14,440 bases of DNA from Methanothrix sp. (GTDB taxonomy: Archaea; Halobacteriota; Methanosarcinia; Methanotrichales; Methanotrichaceae). The stretch is taken from the NCBI GenBank assembly GCA_012798025.1, contig JAAZNX010000189.1:1-14440 (forward strand), given 5' to 3'. This document shows, one piece after another, positions 1 through 6,797 of the stretch; the stretch's first letter is position 1, and the number at the start of each line of letters is the position of its first letter. The position numbers and the translations under genes were made by a program. The notes beneath the pieces were generated by a model. It was not told where the DNA came from and did no database searches. It saw only the letters and a list, made by a program, of their open reading frames with translations.

Positions 1-145
1 CAAGACATTGCGAATCGAGGTGAATGATGATCGGAGAAGGTGGCAACCGAGAACTACTGCTATGGCGGCCGGCCTTGCAGATCACATCTGGACAACTGAA
101 GAGCTCATTTTGACCGCAGTGGTGCTAAAAGAAGGCAACACATAA
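1..145 (+). CDS. Partial transposase, C-terminal end (cut by window edge)
   Basis: An open frame runs from base 2 to a TAA at 143-145, giving 47 residues with no start inside the window. It contains R-x-W-x-PRTTAMAAGLADHIW followed by T-x-EEL. From memory this resembles the C-terminus of IS transposases of the IS1/ISNCY kind common in archaea and cyanobacteria (usually RTPAMAAGLTDHxW...EEL). The family assignment rests on this short block only. The 5' part lies outside the window, so I cannot tell whether the element is intact. If it is an IS, its right end should lie within a few tens of bases after the stop. The run from about 146 to 158, ending in ACC, is a candidate but cannot be tested without the left end. 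Confidence 0.55.
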   Translation, partial: KTLRIEVNDDRRRWQPRTTAMAAGLADHIWTTEELILTAVVLKEGNT

Positions 146-250
146 TAGGGTGACTACCGAATATTGTGAATGATGAAGAAATACTGGAGCTTATGAACCT
201 ATTCACCTTGTGGGGGCTTATCTGTATTCTCGAGAAAAATAAGAGATGAA

Positions 251-880
251 ATGTCAATGCCGGCAATGCGGCAAAATCGCACTAGCGGGCTGCAGACAGC
301 TGCATCAGCCATAACTCAGGAATCGCTTCATGCAGCCAAGGAGGCCATAGCTCTTAACTGCAAAGAGCATCTGCGCTGGCTTGCCCTCTTTCAGGAGCGC
401 CTGGAGTTCGTCGAGTTTTCAGAACTTCACAAGTTCGCCCGTGCTCTCAGCCTGATGACGCTCGGCCATCTCCCCACCCGGCCCGAGACCTGCCCCTTCT
501 GCATCCAGTACGGACGGGACCGAGAGTGCCAGGGCTGCGGCTACGCAGCAACGCACGGCCGCTGCGACGCTGAAGACTCTGCATTCAACATCTTCATCGA
601 GGCCTTTCAGGAGTTGGGATGCGCGATTTATCAAGACACAGGCGGACTGAACTGTTCCCCATCCGAGGCCAGGAAGCTGCTTCACGACTCCATAAGCGAG
701 TCTATCGATGCCGCAAGCAGGATGCTAGAGGATCTGCCTTCGGCCTGTGCTTTGCAGCTCATGGAGTGCAAAGCAGCCTACATCGACCATATGGTGGCTA
801 ATCTTCCTCTGATCCTTCTATCTGAAGACGTCAGGGAAAGATGTCGGTTTGTTCGCGAGGCGCTTGGGGATTACTGGTGA
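251..880 (+). CDS. Cys-rich protein of unknown function (about 209 aa)
   Basis: I do not recognise this family. The protein is predicted cytoplasmic, with no signal peptide or membrane segment. A short cysteine cluster lies at residues 81-105: C81-P-F-C84, then C93-Q-G-C96-G, then C105. The paired CxxC arrangement fits a zinc knuckle or ribbon, or possibly an Fe-S site. The flanking regions are mostly alpha-helical, with further cysteines at 37 and in the C-terminal third. The start is uncertain: ATG at 251 has only a weak GAGATG-like site just upstream, and in-frame ATGs at residues 3 and 6 are equally possible. The stop overlaps the GTG of the next gene (GTGA at 877-880), so the two are probably translationally coupled and may work together. 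No function is claimed. Confidence 0.7.
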   Translation: MSMPAMRQNRTSGLQTAASAITQESLHAAKEAIALNCKEHLRWLALFQERLEFVEFSELHKFARALSLMTLGHLPTRPETCPFCIQYGRDRECQGCGYAATHGRCDAEDSAFNIFIEAFQELGCAIYQDTGGLNCSPSEARKLLHDSISESIDAASRMLEDLPSACALQLMECKAAYIDHMVANLPLILLSEDVRERCRFVREALGDYW

Positions 881-1536
881 AGGAAGGCAGCATCCCAAAG
901 CCTATATCTGTGAATGAATTTCTAACTCGACAAGGTGTATTGAATTTGAACGAAGAATTTCAAAAGATGACTTTTGATCAGAAGGTCTCCTATCTGGTGG
1001 ATAATCTGAGGGATCTGCCCGATGAACTGGCAGAGCAAGGCGTAGAGATCCTTGCCAGTGCAGGAGAGACTGAATATGCAGCCGTCCTTGCCAGGGATAA
1101 AGGACTGGTCGACAAGGCTATTCAAATACTGGTGAACGAAGGAGACTACCTTTGGGCTGCATTGATCGCAAAGAACGACGGCCGGGCGGAAGAATCTGGC
1201 AGGCTTTACCGTGATGGCCTGCAGTACTACATCGATATGGAGATGTTCGGGCGGGCCCTATCTGCAGCGACAGCCCTTGGGCTGCCTGCGGACCAGGTCG
1301 ACGATCTCTTCAGGAGGGGCATTGAGTCGGAGAGCAGAGGCATGGACATTGCCCATAGCCGTGCCATGATCGATAGCGCCATGGAATCCCTTGAAATTTC
1401 TTTGATTGGCAGAGAGGATGAAATGTCCCGGCAAATCATGGCAGCAGTAAACGAGGAGAGGGGCAAAATGGAAGAGAAGGAAAGAGCTGAAGAAGAAAGG
1501 AGAGTAAAGGTCGAATGGCAGGATAAAAATTCGTGA
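877..1536 (+). CDS. Helical-repeat protein with charged C-terminal tail, unknown function
   Basis: This is a soluble alpha-helical protein. About residues 45-150 show repeated helix pairs with Ala/Leu spacing (for example AAVLARDKGLVDKAIQILV, then GDYLWAALIAKNDGRAEESG), which looks like a TPR-like alpha-solenoid used for protein binding. The last 45 or so residues are rich in Glu, Lys and Arg and probably form a single coiled coil. I chose the GTG at 877 because it overlaps the upstream TGA as GTGA and has GGGGA at 866-870 at a proper distance. An in-frame ATG at 841 with AGGGA upstream would add 12 residues and is the main alternative. The gene is coupled to the Cys-rich gene before it and converges on the RNase Z gene, with a 78-bp gap. 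No enzyme motif is visible; a scaffold or adaptor role is only a guess. Confidence 0.7.
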   Translation: MKEGSIPKPISVNEFLTRQGVLNLNEEFQKMTFDQKVSYLVDNLRDLPDELAEQGVEILASAGETEYAAVLARDKGLVDKAIQILVNEGDYLWAALIAKNDGRAEESGRLYRDGLQYYIDMEMFGRALSAATALGLPADQVDDLFRRGIESESRGMDIAHSRAMIDSAMESLEISLIGREDEMSRQIMAAVNEERGKMEEKERAEEERRVKVEWQDKNS

Positions 1537-1614
1537 TCACTTTCCTGGCATGAATTGGCCTTGCTTTCGTCCTAAGACGCCTTTGGAAGACCATTCAGAG
1601 CGCGATCTCAATTC

Positions 1615-2532
1615 TCATTCATCCCTCAGCTGGATCTCCAGCTTCATCAGGTCCTCAGCGACTATGGATCTCTCGAAGATGGATCTTGCATCCTTCAAGA
1701 GCTGGGAAGCATCCTCTGAATAGCGGGAGCTTATGTGGGTCAGGACAAGCTCTCTCACATTTGCGCGCCTTGCTATTTGGGCAGCCTCGCCTGCAGTACT
1801 GTGTTTTGTCTCCCTGGCCCAAATTGCCATGTCGTCTGCCAGTGAACAATCATGAATTAGAAGGTCTGCACAGTTGCTGGCGATCTCAACTGATCTGCAG
1901 GGACGGGTGTCTCCCGTGTAAACGATCTTTCTGCCTGGCCTTGGGGGGCCCATGACCTGATGGGGATGGACAGTTTTGCCGTCCACTTCGACACACTTGC
2001 CATGCTGCAGCTTTCCAAAAAGAGGACCTGGCAAAACTCCCAGAGCAATAGCCGCTTCGCGATTGAACCTGCCTGCTCGCAGATCCTCCTGAAGACAATA
2101 TCCCAGGCTTGGCACGCTGTGCATGGTTTCGATCGCCTCCACCTGATATTGGCCCATGCGAATTACGTCTCCTGCCTTCAGCTCAATAGCCCGAACTTCA
2201 AAGTTGCGCGAGAAGTAGCAGACTGCCTTGAAGGCATCTATCAGGCGCACGGTATTCACTGGCCCGGCGATGATCAATGGCTCCACACGGCCCTGAAAGG
2301 CCATGGTCTCCAGAAGGCCGGGAATGCCCAAGATGTGATCGGCATGCAGATGCGTCAGGAAGATGTAGTTCAAGCGCATCATCCCTGTCCTGGCGCGCAT
2401 CATCTGTCTCTGAGTGCCTTCGCCACAGTCGAAGAGGATCATCTCGCCCTCGCGGTTGATCAGGACGGCAGATGGATTTCTTTCAGGCGTTGGCAATGAT
2501 CCAGCCGTTCCAAGAAAGGTCACATTGAGCAT
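1615..2532 (-). CDS. rnz: Ribonuclease Z (tRNA 3'-processing endonuclease)
   Basis: This metallo-beta-lactamase-fold nuclease cuts the 3' trailer from precursor tRNAs in the cytoplasm. Counting from the ATG at 2532 (305 aa, typical for the short form), it begins MLNVTFLGTAGSLPTPERN as in the family. It carries the zinc motif THLHADH (H61, H63, D65, H66), then GIPGLL, the GR-F-N-x-x-A segment, GPLFGKLQ, YTGDTRPC and KHSTAGEAA. LTHISSRY near the end supplies the last metal histidine. The frame stays open to a TTG at 2565, but the extra 11 residues do not belong to the family core, and ATG 2532 has GAGG six bases upstream on the minus strand. It is a single gene on its strand, divergent from the cbiK-like gene, with a housekeeping function unrelated to the neighbouring cofactor genes. 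Confidence 0.95.
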   Translation of the reverse strand: MLNVTFLGTAGSLPTPERNPSAVLINREGEMILFDCGEGTQRQMMRARTGMMRLNYIFLTHLHADHILGIPGLLETMAFQGRVEPLIIAGPVNTVRLIDAFKAVCYFSRNFEVRAIELKAGDVIRMGQYQVEAIETMHSVPSLGYCLQEDLRAGRFNREAAIALGVLPGPLFGKLQHGKCVEVDGKTVHPHQVMGPPRPGRKIVYTGDTRPCRSVEIASNCADLLIHDCSLADDMAIWARETKHSTAGEAAQIARRANVRELVLTHISSRYSEDASQLLKDARSIFERSIVAEDLMKLEIQLRDE

Positions 2533-2643
2533 TTCGGGCCTCGCAATTTCTCGGGGGAGAGACAACCTTACCCCATATCATCCTTTGCATGGGCTACATT
2601 TGGACTGTTCAATCAATGAAATCGCCGCATCTAAAAGCGCTAC

Positions 2644-2694
2644 ATTCATATATTACCAATTTATTTGTTTTAACTCAAATGAAGTTTAAGAGGT
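2644..2694 (+). promoter_or_regulatory. Likely promoter and RBS of the cbiK-like gene
   Basis: The divergent spacer holds an archaeal TATA-like box, ATATATTA, at about 2648-2655. This would place the transcription start near 2675-2680. A Shine-Dalgarno site AAGAGGT at 2688-2694 sits six bases before the ATG at 2701. The segment TTTTAACTCAAATGAA at 2668-2683 lies at the predicted start site; a near copy occurs at 13671-13688. Confidence 0.5.
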
Positions 2695-2700
2695 AAAAAA

Positions 2701-3624
2701 ATGAAGAAAATAATGGCAGGATTGGCGGCCGTGCTCGCCATGTCCATCGTTATCCCTAGCAATGGTGCGATGGACAGGCCAGCCAAGGACAATCCGGCGA
2801 TACTGCTGGTGGTGTTCGGGACAAGCTACCCTGAGGCCCAGGCAGCCTACGAGAATATCGAGAAAGTGTATAAGCAAGAATTTCCAGAAGCAAAGATCCA
2901 GATCGCCTTTACGTCCGACTACATAAGGCGCAAGATCCAGCAAAGAGATAACATTTCCATTGACAACCCGCTGACTGCTCTTGCCCACCTCAACGATGAG
3001 GGATACGTCAATGTTGTGGTTCAGTCGTTGCATGTTATCCCAGGCGAAGAGTTTCATGATATGGCCAACATCGTTGAGAGTGTCAGCGGCATCGACGGAA
3101 AGTTTGGCTTCAAGAATATCACTATCGGAGCGCCGCTCCTGATGAGCCATGGGGACTACCACAATGTCTCAGCGGCACTGGCCAGTCAGTTTGACGAGTA
3201 TACCACTGGAAAAGAGAGGACGCCTCACAAGAGCCCGAGAGATGCCAATGAAACTGCTATTGTATTCATGGGACACGGGACGGAGCATCCAGCCAACAGC
3301 GCTTATTCCCAAATGGCAAACACTCTGGCTGCGGACTACAAGAACGTATTCCTGGGCACAGTGGAGGGATATCCAACATACGATGACGTTGTGGCTGAGC
3401 TTAAAGCGGCCAAGGTCAAGAATGTCAGGTTGATGCACTTCATGGTGGTGGCAGGAGATCATGCACTAAATGACCTTACAGGCAATGAGACAGATTCCTG
3501 GAAGAGCATGCTTGAAAAAGAAGGATTTGTCGTTGATTTCAACTTGAAGGGAATGGGCGAGAACGACGATATCGCGAAGATCTTCGTTCAGCATACCAAG
3601 GATGCATTCATGAAATTTCGGTGA
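2701..3624 (+). CDS. cbiK: Exported sirohydrochlorin cobaltochelatase-like protein (CbiK family)
   Basis: CbiK is a class II chelatase that puts Co2+ into sirohydrochlorin or its precorrin-2 form in anaerobic cobalamin synthesis. The 307-aa product has a signal peptide (residues 1-23; KK, a hydrophobic stretch, then SNGA), so the mature enzyme should lie outside the membrane. The chelatase fold starts at AILLVVFGTSYPEA and continues with VQSLHVIPGEEF. The metal-site residues appear as H192 in FMGHGTEH, E222 in VEGYP and H254 in VAGDHALND. The 62-residue spacing of the two histidines matches my recollection of Salmonella CbiK (145/207) and Desulfovibrio periplasmic CbiK (154/216). Residues 165-184, between the two halves, form a polar insert. 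The gene has a good SD and its own TATA-like box, and the lamin-tail gene follows after 20 bp. The true substrate outside the cell is unknown; it may serve metal capture or another tetrapyrrole. Confidence 0.88.
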   Translation: MKKIMAGLAAVLAMSIVIPSNGAMDRPAKDNPAILLVVFGTSYPEAQAAYENIEKVYKQEFPEAKIQIAFTSDYIRRKIQQRDNISIDNPLTALAHLNDEGYVNVVVQSLHVIPGEEFHDMANIVESVSGIDGKFGFKNITIGAPLLMSHGDYHNVSAALASQFDEYTTGKERTPHKSPRDANETAIVFMGHGTEHPANSAYSQMANTLAADYKNVFLGTVEGYPTYDDVVAELKAAKVKNVRLMHFMVVAGDHALNDLTGNETDSWKSMLEKEGFVVDFNLKGMGENDDIAKIFVQHTKDAFMKFR

Positions 3625-3644
3625 ATTTGTAGGAGGTGGCTAGT

Positions 3645-4133
3645 TTGACGGAATTGAAGTACACCTGGAAATATCTGATCAGCCTGATTTGCATCATCAT
3701 GGCTGTCGTTGCTGCAGATGCGAATATAGTCATCAATGAGATGCTCGCAAATCCAGCATCCGATTGGAACCGAAATGGTGAAGTCGGTGGAATGGATGAC
3801 GAATTCGTCGAGCTATTCAACGCTGGCCAAGATCCAATTGATATAAGCGGATATGTGATGAAAGATACTGTGTTCAGGTCAACTCCTGGAGAGTACACAA
3901 TACCCAATGGCACAGTCGTAAAGCCTGGGGGTTTCCTGGCGATCTTCGTCTCCAGCAGCGGCGTATTTCAGGGAAACGATGGGGACTGCATAAAGCTGTT
4001 CGATCCCTCTGGAAACCTTGTGGATGAAAAAGAGTACAACTCCACGACGCCAGATGTCTCATTTGCCAGAATTCCCGATGGCGGCAAATGGGGTAACAGC
4101 ACCACTCCCACACCAGGTGAGGCGAACAAGTAA
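3645..4133 (+). CDS. Secreted lamin-tail-domain (LTD) protein
   Basis: This small exported protein of 162 aa consists of a signal peptide and one lamin-tail beta-sandwich. The N-terminus has basic residues, then YLISLICIIMAVVAA, with cleavage probably around ADA. The domain begins NIVINEMLANPASDW and continues with DEFVELFNAG, DISGYVMKD, YTIPNGTVVKPGGFLAIF, a D-G-D-CIKLFD strand and SFARIPDGG. It ends with the common TPTPGEANK tail, so it is complete. The start is chosen at TTG 3645 because a strong SD, AGGAGGTG (3631-3638), sits six bases upstream; the in-frame GTG at 3636 lies inside that SD. LTDs are found in extracellular or envelope proteins of prokaryotes, often beside nucleases or phosphatases, and are thought to bind other molecules. 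The 20-bp gap to the cbiK-like gene suggests one transcript. The ligand is unknown. Confidence 0.82.
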   Translation: MTELKYTWKYLISLICIIMAVVAADANIVINEMLANPASDWNRNGEVGGMDDEFVELFNAGQDPIDISGYVMKDTVFRSTPGEYTIPNGTVVKPGGFLAIFVSSSGVFQGNDGDCIKLFDPSGNLVDEKEYNSTTPDVSFARIPDGGKWGNSTTPTPGEANK

Positions 4134-4150
4134 AAGCCGCCTGAGCGCCC

Positions 4151-4170
4151 TTGCTTTTATTTTTAGCGGC
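4151..4170 (+). terminator. T-tract terminator after the LTD gene
   Basis: TTTTATTTTT at 4155-4164 follows the LTD stop by about 20 bases, consistent with archaeal poly-U termination. GCCGC at 4136-4140 and GCGGC at 4166-4170 could pair across a long loop, but that stem is weak. Confidence 0.45.
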
Positions 4171-4173
4171 AAT

Positions 4174-4200
4174 AAAAAATGCTAGAGGCCAAGAGCCTCT
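4174..4200 (-). terminator. Hairpin plus T6 terminator of the alkaline phosphatase gene
   Basis: Read on the minus strand, AGAGGC (4200-4195), a 5-base loop and GCCTCT (4189-4184) form a perfect 6-bp stem. After AGCA there are six T residues (4179-4174). The stem overlaps the last codons and the TAG stop of the phosphatase gene. Confidence 0.5.
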
Positions 4201-5453
4201 TTAATTATCGAGAAGATCTGAGTATTATCAAGCATTCCGCGGCTCACTTTTTCTGCACCTGGGCCCGTGGCCATGATGGGAACGTCAACTCCTGTGTGCG
4301 TGGCCTCTTCCATCTCCGTTATGAAATCATACCTCGGTCCAGGTGTCTTAGTAGTTCCTGAGGCGAAGATGGGATCTATTCCTCCACTCTCGTATTCTTG
4401 TAGATTCTCTGGCTGCAACACCAGGCCACCGCACTCATGGTCAGCTGTTACAATGACAAGAGTGTCATTTCTCAAGTGAGCGAAATTTATTGCCACCTTG
4501 ACTGCATCATCAAAGGCCAGTGTGTCCTCGATGATCTTGCTCAGATTTCTCTCATGCCCTGCATGATCTATCCTTCCCCCCTCCACCATCAGGAAGAAGC
4601 CTTTGGGATTTGCAGAAACGATCTCAATGGCCTTTTTAGTCATCTCGGCAAGGCTTGGGTCCTTTTCCTGTGATTGTTGGCGCTCAAGCTCATATTGCAT
4701 ATGAGAACTTTCAAAGAGACCTATCAGCTTCTTTGTGTCATTAGCATCCACTTTATGGAATGCAGTTCCGTTATACACGAAGACATAGCCTTCAGATTCA
4801 AAATCTTTGATGAGATTTCGCTCATCAGCTCTCTTTCCAGCCTTTCCAGTTGGATCTGTTTCGTTTTTTCCTATAAAGTACTGCAGGCCGCCTCCCAAAA
4901 TCACATCTACATTGCTCATTAGAAGTTGATCTGCGATCTCGCTCTCATTGTCTCTGTTATCAACATGAGCATAAAAAGCTGCAGGTGTGGCATGAGTGAT
5001 CCTGGTAGTGGTAATAACCCCAGTGGATAGGCCTGCAAAACGAGCCATTTCCAAGATCGTGGTCAAATTCTTGCCGTCTCTCTTTCCTTGAATAGCAGTT
5101 GCGTCCTGGCTAAGCACGCCGTTGTTTGTCTTCTGGCCGGTGGCCATTGCTGTGGCAGCAGGTGCTGAATCAGTCACGAAGGAATTTGAGCTGTAGGTGC
5201 GAACGTAGCCCGTCCGATCCATGCTATCCATGAAGAGCTTCGAAGGTCCATACTCGGTCAAATTTTCGCCTGCCTTATCGATCCTTGCCAAGGTCAACTG
5301 CGGAAACCCCATCCCATCCCCGATGAGGAGGATCACATTTTTTGCCGATGCATTCTGGTCTGAGACGCCTTGCGCCATGGACATAGGCACCAGGCAGGTG
5401 ACGGCCGCAAGGGCCAATAAAAGGCCCAAGAATATTTTAGTGTTCACATTCAT
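4182..5453 (-). CDS. phoA: Secreted alkaline phosphatase (PhoA family)
   Basis: This phosphomonoesterase releases phosphate from organic esters outside the cell. The 423-aa product has a signal peptide (residues 1-28, hydrophobic LLLALAAVTCLV, then SMAQG) and the full alkaline phosphatase domain. Visible active-site elements are D46 in LLIGDGMG, the nucleophile S96 in VTDSAPAATA, ITHATPAAFYAHV (H154, T156), E291/D296/H300 in EGGRIDHAGH, D338/H339 in TADHECGGL, and H386 in THTGVDVP. H154 and H297 take the places of E. coli Asp153 and Lys328, a form common outside enteric bacteria. It is transcribed alone on the minus strand, converging on the LTD gene and divergent from the binding-protein operon. 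Phosphate control would be usual for such enzymes, but I see no recognisable site. The start ATG 5453 has AGAGG just upstream. Confidence 0.95.
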   Translation of the reverse strand: MNVNTKIFLGLLLALAAVTCLVPMSMAQGVSDQNASAKNVILLIGDGMGFPQLTLARIDKAGENLTEYGPSKLFMDSMDRTGYVRTYSSNSFVTDSAPAATAMATGQKTNNGVLSQDATAIQGKRDGKNLTTILEMARFAGLSTGVITTTRITHATPAAFYAHVDNRDNESEIADQLLMSNVDVILGGGLQYFIGKNETDPTGKAGKRADERNLIKDFESEGYVFVYNGTAFHKVDANDTKKLIGLFESSHMQYELERQQSQEKDPSLAEMTKKAIEIVSANPKGFFLMVEGGRIDHAGHERNLSKIIEDTLAFDDAVKVAINFAHLRNDTLVIVTADHECGGLVLQPENLQEYESGGIDPIFASGTTKTPGPRYDFITEMEEATHTGVDVPIMATGPGAEKVSRGMLDNTQIFSIIKEALGL

Positions 5454-5502
5454 CGCCTCTGCAGACGCCCTCTTCCAATCTCCTATAAATGTTTAGTTAA
5501 AA

Positions 5503-5514
5503 TAAAATATATAT
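5503..5514 (-). promoter_or_regulatory. TATA-like box upstream of the alkaline phosphatase gene
   Basis: The minus strand reads ATATATATTTTA here, about 55 bases before the phosphatase ATG. A start near 5482 and a leader of about 30 bases would follow. Because the run is almost symmetric it could also serve the divergent plus-strand operon, which would then have a leader of about 140 bases. Confidence 0.4.
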
Positions 5515-5586
5515 CTGACATGAAGCTAAACTAGCTAATTTATCCACAAATAGGAATATAGAGGACAATACAATATCGTTTGCTCT

Positions 5587-5610
5587 GATGGCCTTGAGTC
5601 TTTGGCCATC
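5587..5610 (+). promoter_or_regulatory. Perfect 7-bp inverted repeat in the leader of the transport operon
   Basis: GATGGCC (5587-5593) and GGCCATC (5604-5610) are exact inverted copies around a 10-base loop. The element lies 62 bases before the ATG of the binding-protein gene, in a spacer with no coding potential. It could be an operator for a dimeric regulator or an RNA hairpin in a long leader. No conserved cobalamin-riboswitch core is visible around it. A second, weaker inverted repeat, ATCAA-n6-TTGAT, lies at 5622-5637. Confidence 0.35.
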
Positions 5611-5672
5611 GAAAGCCTTAAATCAAAGTTACTTGATCTTAGTCCAAAATATTTGATTACTGGAGGATACGG

Positions 5673-6797
5673 ATGAAGAAAGGGATTGCTGAAGCTTCAG
5701 TCATTTCGATTATTCTCTTGATTCTGATCGCAGGTTGCGCCCAGGCATCGGACAGCGCAGTTTCAAACTTTCCAATGACATTTACGGATTCGGGGAACAG
5801 GTCTGTTACAATCCAAGCTCCCGTTGAAAGGATCATCGTTCTCAATGAAAATGCAGCCGAGGCGGTTGTCGTCCTTGGTTCAGGTGAGAAGGTTGTAGGA
5901 GCCGTCGACCAGGTTCTGGGCAAGGGCGGCTATTTTCCGAGCATAAAGAATGCTGTCAGCGTCGGATCTCGGACTGAGATCGACTTCGAGAAGATGGTCA
6001 AGGTTGCCGAAAAAGAGGATAAAATCTCTCCCGACATCATCGTCCTCTGCTACACTGCACCAGACAGGGCCTATGGGATGGGAGCCGATACAGTCTCACA
6101 GAAGCTCTCGGCCTTCAAGAACATAACAGTCATTGGATTGAACTTCTACGAGCCGGAAAAGGTCAAGAGCGAAATGCTCATTCTCGGCAAGATCCTTGGC
6201 AAGGAAAGCGAGGCTGAGAAGTATCTGGCCTGGTACGATGGCAAGATAAAAGAAGTCAAGGCTGCAGTGCTTGGCCTTGATCCAACAACTGTATTCTTTG
6301 AGAGCATGGGCTCCTCTGGGGCCTTGAGCGATCTTTCAACTTATGGTGGAAATTCGGCCATGAGCCAGATGGTGACAGAAGCTGGCGGATTCAGCATTTT
6401 CCAGGAGGAATGCGAGTCGGCCAAGGTGGCCTGGGAATGGGTTGCAGCACAAGGCCCTGATGTGATCATAAAACATCAGCCACTCACAGCGCAAGATGGA
6501 ATGCCGGGCTGGTCTATTGAGGACTCAGCAAGCGCCAAGAAGCTCAAGGAGATCAGAAACAATATCCTCAGCCGCCCGGGTGGAACCAAGATCCCAGCCA
6601 TCAGCAACGACAGGGTCTATGTTTTGAGCGTTGACGCAACAGTGGGACCTGACTTGCCTGTGGGAATCGCCAGCCTTGCCAAGATCCTTCATCAAGAGAT
6701 CGATATCGATCCAGATCAGGTATATGAAGAATATCTGGAGCTATTGGGCGTATCCTGGCCGGAAGGCAGAACCTTCGTTTATCCAGATGTTGGTTAG
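5673..6797 (+). CDS. ABC transporter substrate-binding lipoprotein, BtuF/FepB type
   Basis: This is the extracellular receptor of an uptake ABC system for a corrinoid, siderophore or other metal chelate. The 374-aa product has a lipoprotein signal: MKKG, a hydrophobic stretch IISIILLILIAG-like in character, then C22 after IAG, so it should be lipid-anchored at the outer face of the membrane. The mature part has the two-lobed PBP fold with a helical linker: TFTDSGNRSVTIQAPVERII at the start, AAEAVVVLGSGEKVVGAV in lobe one, PDIIVLCY, a long helix EAEKYLAWYDGKIKEVKA, then lobe two with PDVIIKHQP and DRVYVLS. SD GGAGG at 5662-5666 supports ATG 5673. It is the first gene of a plus-strand run, and the permease ATG follows its stop directly. 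The ligand cannot be read from sequence; the neighbouring tetrapyrrole genes favour a corrinoid or related tetrapyrrole over a siderophore. Confidence 0.88.
   Translation: MKKGIAEASVISIILLILIAGCAQASDSAVSNFPMTFTDSGNRSVTIQAPVERIIVLNENAAEAVVVLGSGEKVVGAVDQVLGKGGYFPSIKNAVSVGSRTEIDFEKMVKVAEKEDKISPDIIVLCYTAPDRAYGMGADTVSQKLSAFKNITVIGLNFYEPEKVKSEMLILGKILGKESEAEKYLAWYDGKIKEVKAAVLGLDPTTVFFESMGSSGALSDLSTYGGNSAMSQMVTEAGGFSIFQEECESAKVAWEWVAAQGPDVIIKHQPLTAQDGMPGWSIEDSASAKKLKEIRNNILSRPGGTKIPAISNDRVYVLSVDATVGPDLPVGIASLAKILHQEIDIDPDQVYEEYLELLGVSWPEGRTFVYPDVG

Noticed and set aside
246..314. Short frame starting MKCQCRQCGKI at ATG 246
   Set aside because: It looks like the start of a zinc ribbon but stops after 22 codons and overlaps the much longer frame at 251.
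1960..2499. 179-aa plus-strand frame across the RNase Z gene
   Set aside because: RNase Z on the minus strand has all its metal motifs here, so this frame is a shadow.
5520..5672. Cobalamin riboswitch before the binding-protein gene
   Set aside because: I could not find the conserved B12-box core or a matching multi-stem layout; only simple inverted repeats are present.
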